Shown here: in pieces, positions 25,120-26,700 of the stretch
How positions within the stretch are numbered: the stretch's first letter is position 1
How the letters are laid out: every line of letters starts with the position of its first letter
Notes under the pieces: generated by a model
The model's database searches: none
Seen by the model: only the letters and a program-made list of their open reading frames with translations
What the model was told of the DNA's origin: nothing
Position numbers and translations under genes: made by a program
DNA from: CAXSDR01 sp964236445
Lineage (GTDB): Bacteria > Actinomycetota > Actinomycetes > Motilibacterales > Motilibacteraceae
Reading direction: 5' to 3'
Length of the DNA stretch: 26,700 bases
Assembly: GCA_964236445.1 (NCBI GenBank)
Contig: CAXSDR010000046.1
Location: forward strand, 1 to 26,700

Positions 25120-25692
25120 ATGCCCGTCATCACGCTGCTGCGCCACGGTGAGACCGAGTGGTCACGCACGTCGCGGCACACCGGCCGCACCGACATCGAG
25201 CTGACACCGCACGGCGAGGACCAGGCGCGCAGCTGTGCGGCCGTGCTGGGCCACCGGGAGTTCGGGCTGGTGCTCACCAGCCCCCTGCAACGCGCGGCTC
25301 GCACCGCCGAGCTGGCCGGGCTCACCGCTGAGCCGGAGCCCGATCTCATGGAGTGGGACTACGGCGACTACGAGGGTCTGACGACCGAGGAGATCCGCAC
25401 GAGCACACCGGGCTGGACGGTGTGGAACGGCGGCGCGAAGGGCGGCGAGACCGCCGACGACGTGGGCGCCCGGGTGCATCGGGTCCTGCAGCGTGCCGCC
25501 GTGGTGCTCGCGAAAGGCGAGGACGTCTGCCTGGTCGGGCACGGGCACACGATGCGGGTGCTGGCCGCACGCTGGCTGGGGCTGGCGCCGGAGCGCGGTG
25601 ATCTGCTGCGGCTTGACACGGCGACCGTCTCGCAGCTCGGCCATGAGCACGGCACGCGCGTGATCCTGACCTGGAACGCGCCGCCGCCCTGA
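25120..25692 (+). CDS. Histidine phosphatase (phosphoglycerate mutase-like)
   Basis: The 190-residue protein has the phosphohistidine motif LLRHGETEW (His9), SPLQRAARTAELAG, the proton-donor region EWDYGDYEGLTTEEIR, and the second catalytic histidine in LVGHGHTMRVLAARWLGL. The family includes phosphoglycerate mutases and broad acid or sugar phosphatases; the substrate is not determinable. The ATG at 25120 is used, though an in-frame ATG at 25108 is possible. It is divergent from the Ada-AlkA gene with 76 bases between. Confidence 0.9.
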   Translation: MPVITLLRHGETEWSRTSRHTGRTDIELTPHGEDQARSCAAVLGHREFGLVLTSPLQRAARTAELAGLTAEPEPDLMEWDYGDYEGLTTEEIRTSTPGWTVWNGGAKGGETADDVGARVHRVLQRAAVVLAKGEDVCLVGHGHTMRVLAARWLGLAPERGDLLRLDTATVSQLGHEHGTRVILTWNAPPP

Positions 25693-25810
25693 AGTCAGGA
25701 CGGGCGGCGCGCTCGCGGCGACGAACCGGGGAGGAAACGTCGACAGGGCGGGTCAGCGGACCCGGGCGGAGCTGGCGGACGTGCGGCGCGTGAGCGTGGA
25801 CGGGAGCCCG

Positions 25811-26686
25811 TCAGACGGAGATGCGGCCATAGCTGACGCCACGGTGGGTCCACGCCTTGCGCAGGCCGACCGGCGTGCCGGGCTGACTCGCTTCGTACCA
25901 CAGGCCCTTGCCTGCGTAGATGGCCACGTGGCTGATGTGACCGTGGCGATGGACGAAGACCAGGTCACCGCGACGCACCTGCGAGGCGCTGATGTGCTTG
26001 GTGGCGCGACTCATGGAGGCAGCCGTGCGGGGCAGTGAGATGCCCAGGTGCTTGTAGACGTAGCCGACGAAGCCGGAGCAGTCGAAGCCTGAGGGGCTGG
26101 TGCCGCCGTGGCGGTAGCGCGCCCCCTGCTGGGTCGACGCGAGGTGCAGCACGAGGTTGCCGAAGGAGGCGCTGCCCGGAGCGCGGGTGTCGATCGAGAG
26201 CTTGGCGGCGGTCTTGACGTAGCGCACACCCATGACCGACCAGGTCACGTTGTCGACGACGCCGGTCTGCTTGAGACCGTGAGCCGCCTGCACGGCGCGG
26301 ACGGCGGCGACCGTCGCGGTGTCGTAGTGGCCGCTGGCCTTCACGCCGAGGCGGCGCTGCACCCAGCGGACGGGACCGCCGTTGGTGCGCACGTCGAGCG
26401 TCGGGTGGGCGGTCACGACCCGGGTGATCGTGGGTCGCGAAGCGAAGCCCTTGAAGCTCGTCGCGGCGGCGCTCTTGGCCGACGTCTTCGCCGTGGTGGT
26501 GGCGGCGACGGTCTTCGTGGAGCTGCTCGAGGTGCTTGCGTGAGCAGCAGCAGCGGGCAGCAGCATGGTGGCAGCCATCGTCGGGGCAACGGCGACGCGC
26601 GCAGCGTTGCGACTGACGGTGCTGGGCTTGCGGTGGCGCGACAGTCGGCGGTGGCCGGCTGACGCCAGGGCAGCATGCATCGACAA
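25811..26686 (-). CDS. NlpC/P60 peptidoglycan endopeptidase with peptidoglycan-binding domain
   Basis: The 291-residue exported protein has a long signal region (basic start, hydrophobic AARVAVAPTMAATMLLPAAAA, cleavage near AHA) and a Ser/Thr/Ala/Lys-rich linker. A PG_binding_1 domain (about 95-152: VRWVQRRLGVKASGHYDTATVAAVRAVQAAHGL) precedes the NlpC/P60 domain (about 175-291). Cys203 in FDCSGF, His253 in HISHVAIY and Glu265 in YEASQ form a Cys-His-Glu triad spaced like that of mycobacterial RipA. It should cut the D-Glu-mDAP peptide bond. The likely start is TTG at 26686, because AGAAGGA lies seven bases upstream; ATG at 26680 is the alternative. The gene is complete. Confidence 0.92.
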   Translation of the reverse strand: MSMHAALASAGHRRLSRHRKPSTVSRNAARVAVAPTMAATMLLPAAAAHASTSSSSTKTVAATTTAKTSAKSAAATSFKGFASRPTITRVVTAHPTLDVRTNGGPVRWVQRRLGVKASGHYDTATVAAVRAVQAAHGLKQTGVVDNVTWSVMGVRYVKTAAKLSIDTRAPGSASFGNLVLHLASTQQGARYRHGGTSPSGFDCSGFVGYVYKHLGISLPRTAASMSRATKHISASQVRRGDLVFVHRHGHISHVAIYAGKGLWYEASQPGTPVGLRKAWTHRGVSYGRISV

Positions 26687-26700
26687 CTGAGGATCCTTCT

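Noticed and set aside
25799..25812. GACGGG-AG-CCCGTC hairpin as terminator of the NlpC/P60 gene
   Set aside because: The loop is only two bases, there is no T tract and the stem includes part of the stop codon; too weak to call.

Overview
The window is very GC-rich DNA with frequent GTG/TTG starts, tight ATGA/GTGA gene overlaps and many apparently leaderless promoters. Together with its gene content (Glp/GlpR, a Ruc-like zinc ribbon, a T7SS-type small protein, NlpC/P60 and M23 peptidases) this points to an actinomycete chromosome. The gene set resembles the Mycobacterium tuberculosis Rv0985c-Rv0996 neighbourhood (mscL, FmdB/Ruc, 5-formyl-THF cyclo-ligase, galU, moeA1, rimJ, Rv0996), though rearranged and with insertions. 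Species cannot be read from the sequence; all identifications come from motifs and remembered families, not searches.

Region 1 (1-2335) is the end of an integrated mobile element, visibly less GC-rich than the rest. It carries an ImmA/IrrE-type metallopeptidase overlapping a large serine integrase. The integrase runs, without a stop, into the 3' end of a chromosomal tRNA-Ala(CGC) on the opposite strand and on through the antisense of glpR. This suggests that integration at the tRNA removed the native stop codon.

Region 2 (2336-8550) is a conserved actinobacterial block read on the minus strand: galU, moeA-like glp, moaC, mog and a RimJ-type acetyltransferase, mostly translationally coupled, followed further on by glpR and tRNA-Ala. 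A plus-strand secreted-protein gene splits glpR from the rest, and its open frame overlaps the acetyltransferase gene tail to tail by about 280 bp. A CRP-like palindrome lies between it and glpR.

Region 3 (8597-16842) holds a membrane diguanylate cyclase (HAMP-GAF-GGDEF with an I-site), a divergent cyclo-ligase/K+-H+ antiporter pair, a truncated PAS-GAF protein, a small membrane protein, a coiled-coil M23 peptidase, a STAS-domain protein and signal peptidase I.

Region 4 (16843-18800) starts with a near-perfect CIRCE operator in front of an FmdB-family zinc-ribbon gene resembling M. tuberculosis Ruc, a redox-regulated chaperone. It continues with a SAF-domain protein, mscL and an untracked 47-residue actinobacterial protein.

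Region 5 (18801-26700) has a two-gene unit of a small EspC/WXG-like protein ending in a YxxxD type VII secretion motif and a DUF1023 alpha/beta hydrolase. Then come an S4 RNA-binding protein, tRNA-Arg(CCT), YnfA, two unknown proteins, an alkylation-repair operon (Ada-AlkA fusion plus Ogt), a histidine phosphatase and a RipA-like NlpC/P60 endopeptidase.

I found no CRISPR array, no insertion sequence and no clearly novel multi-gene system. The strongest candidates for follow-up are the integrase/tRNA junction, the CIRCE-Ruc unit and the T7SS-like hydrolase pair.
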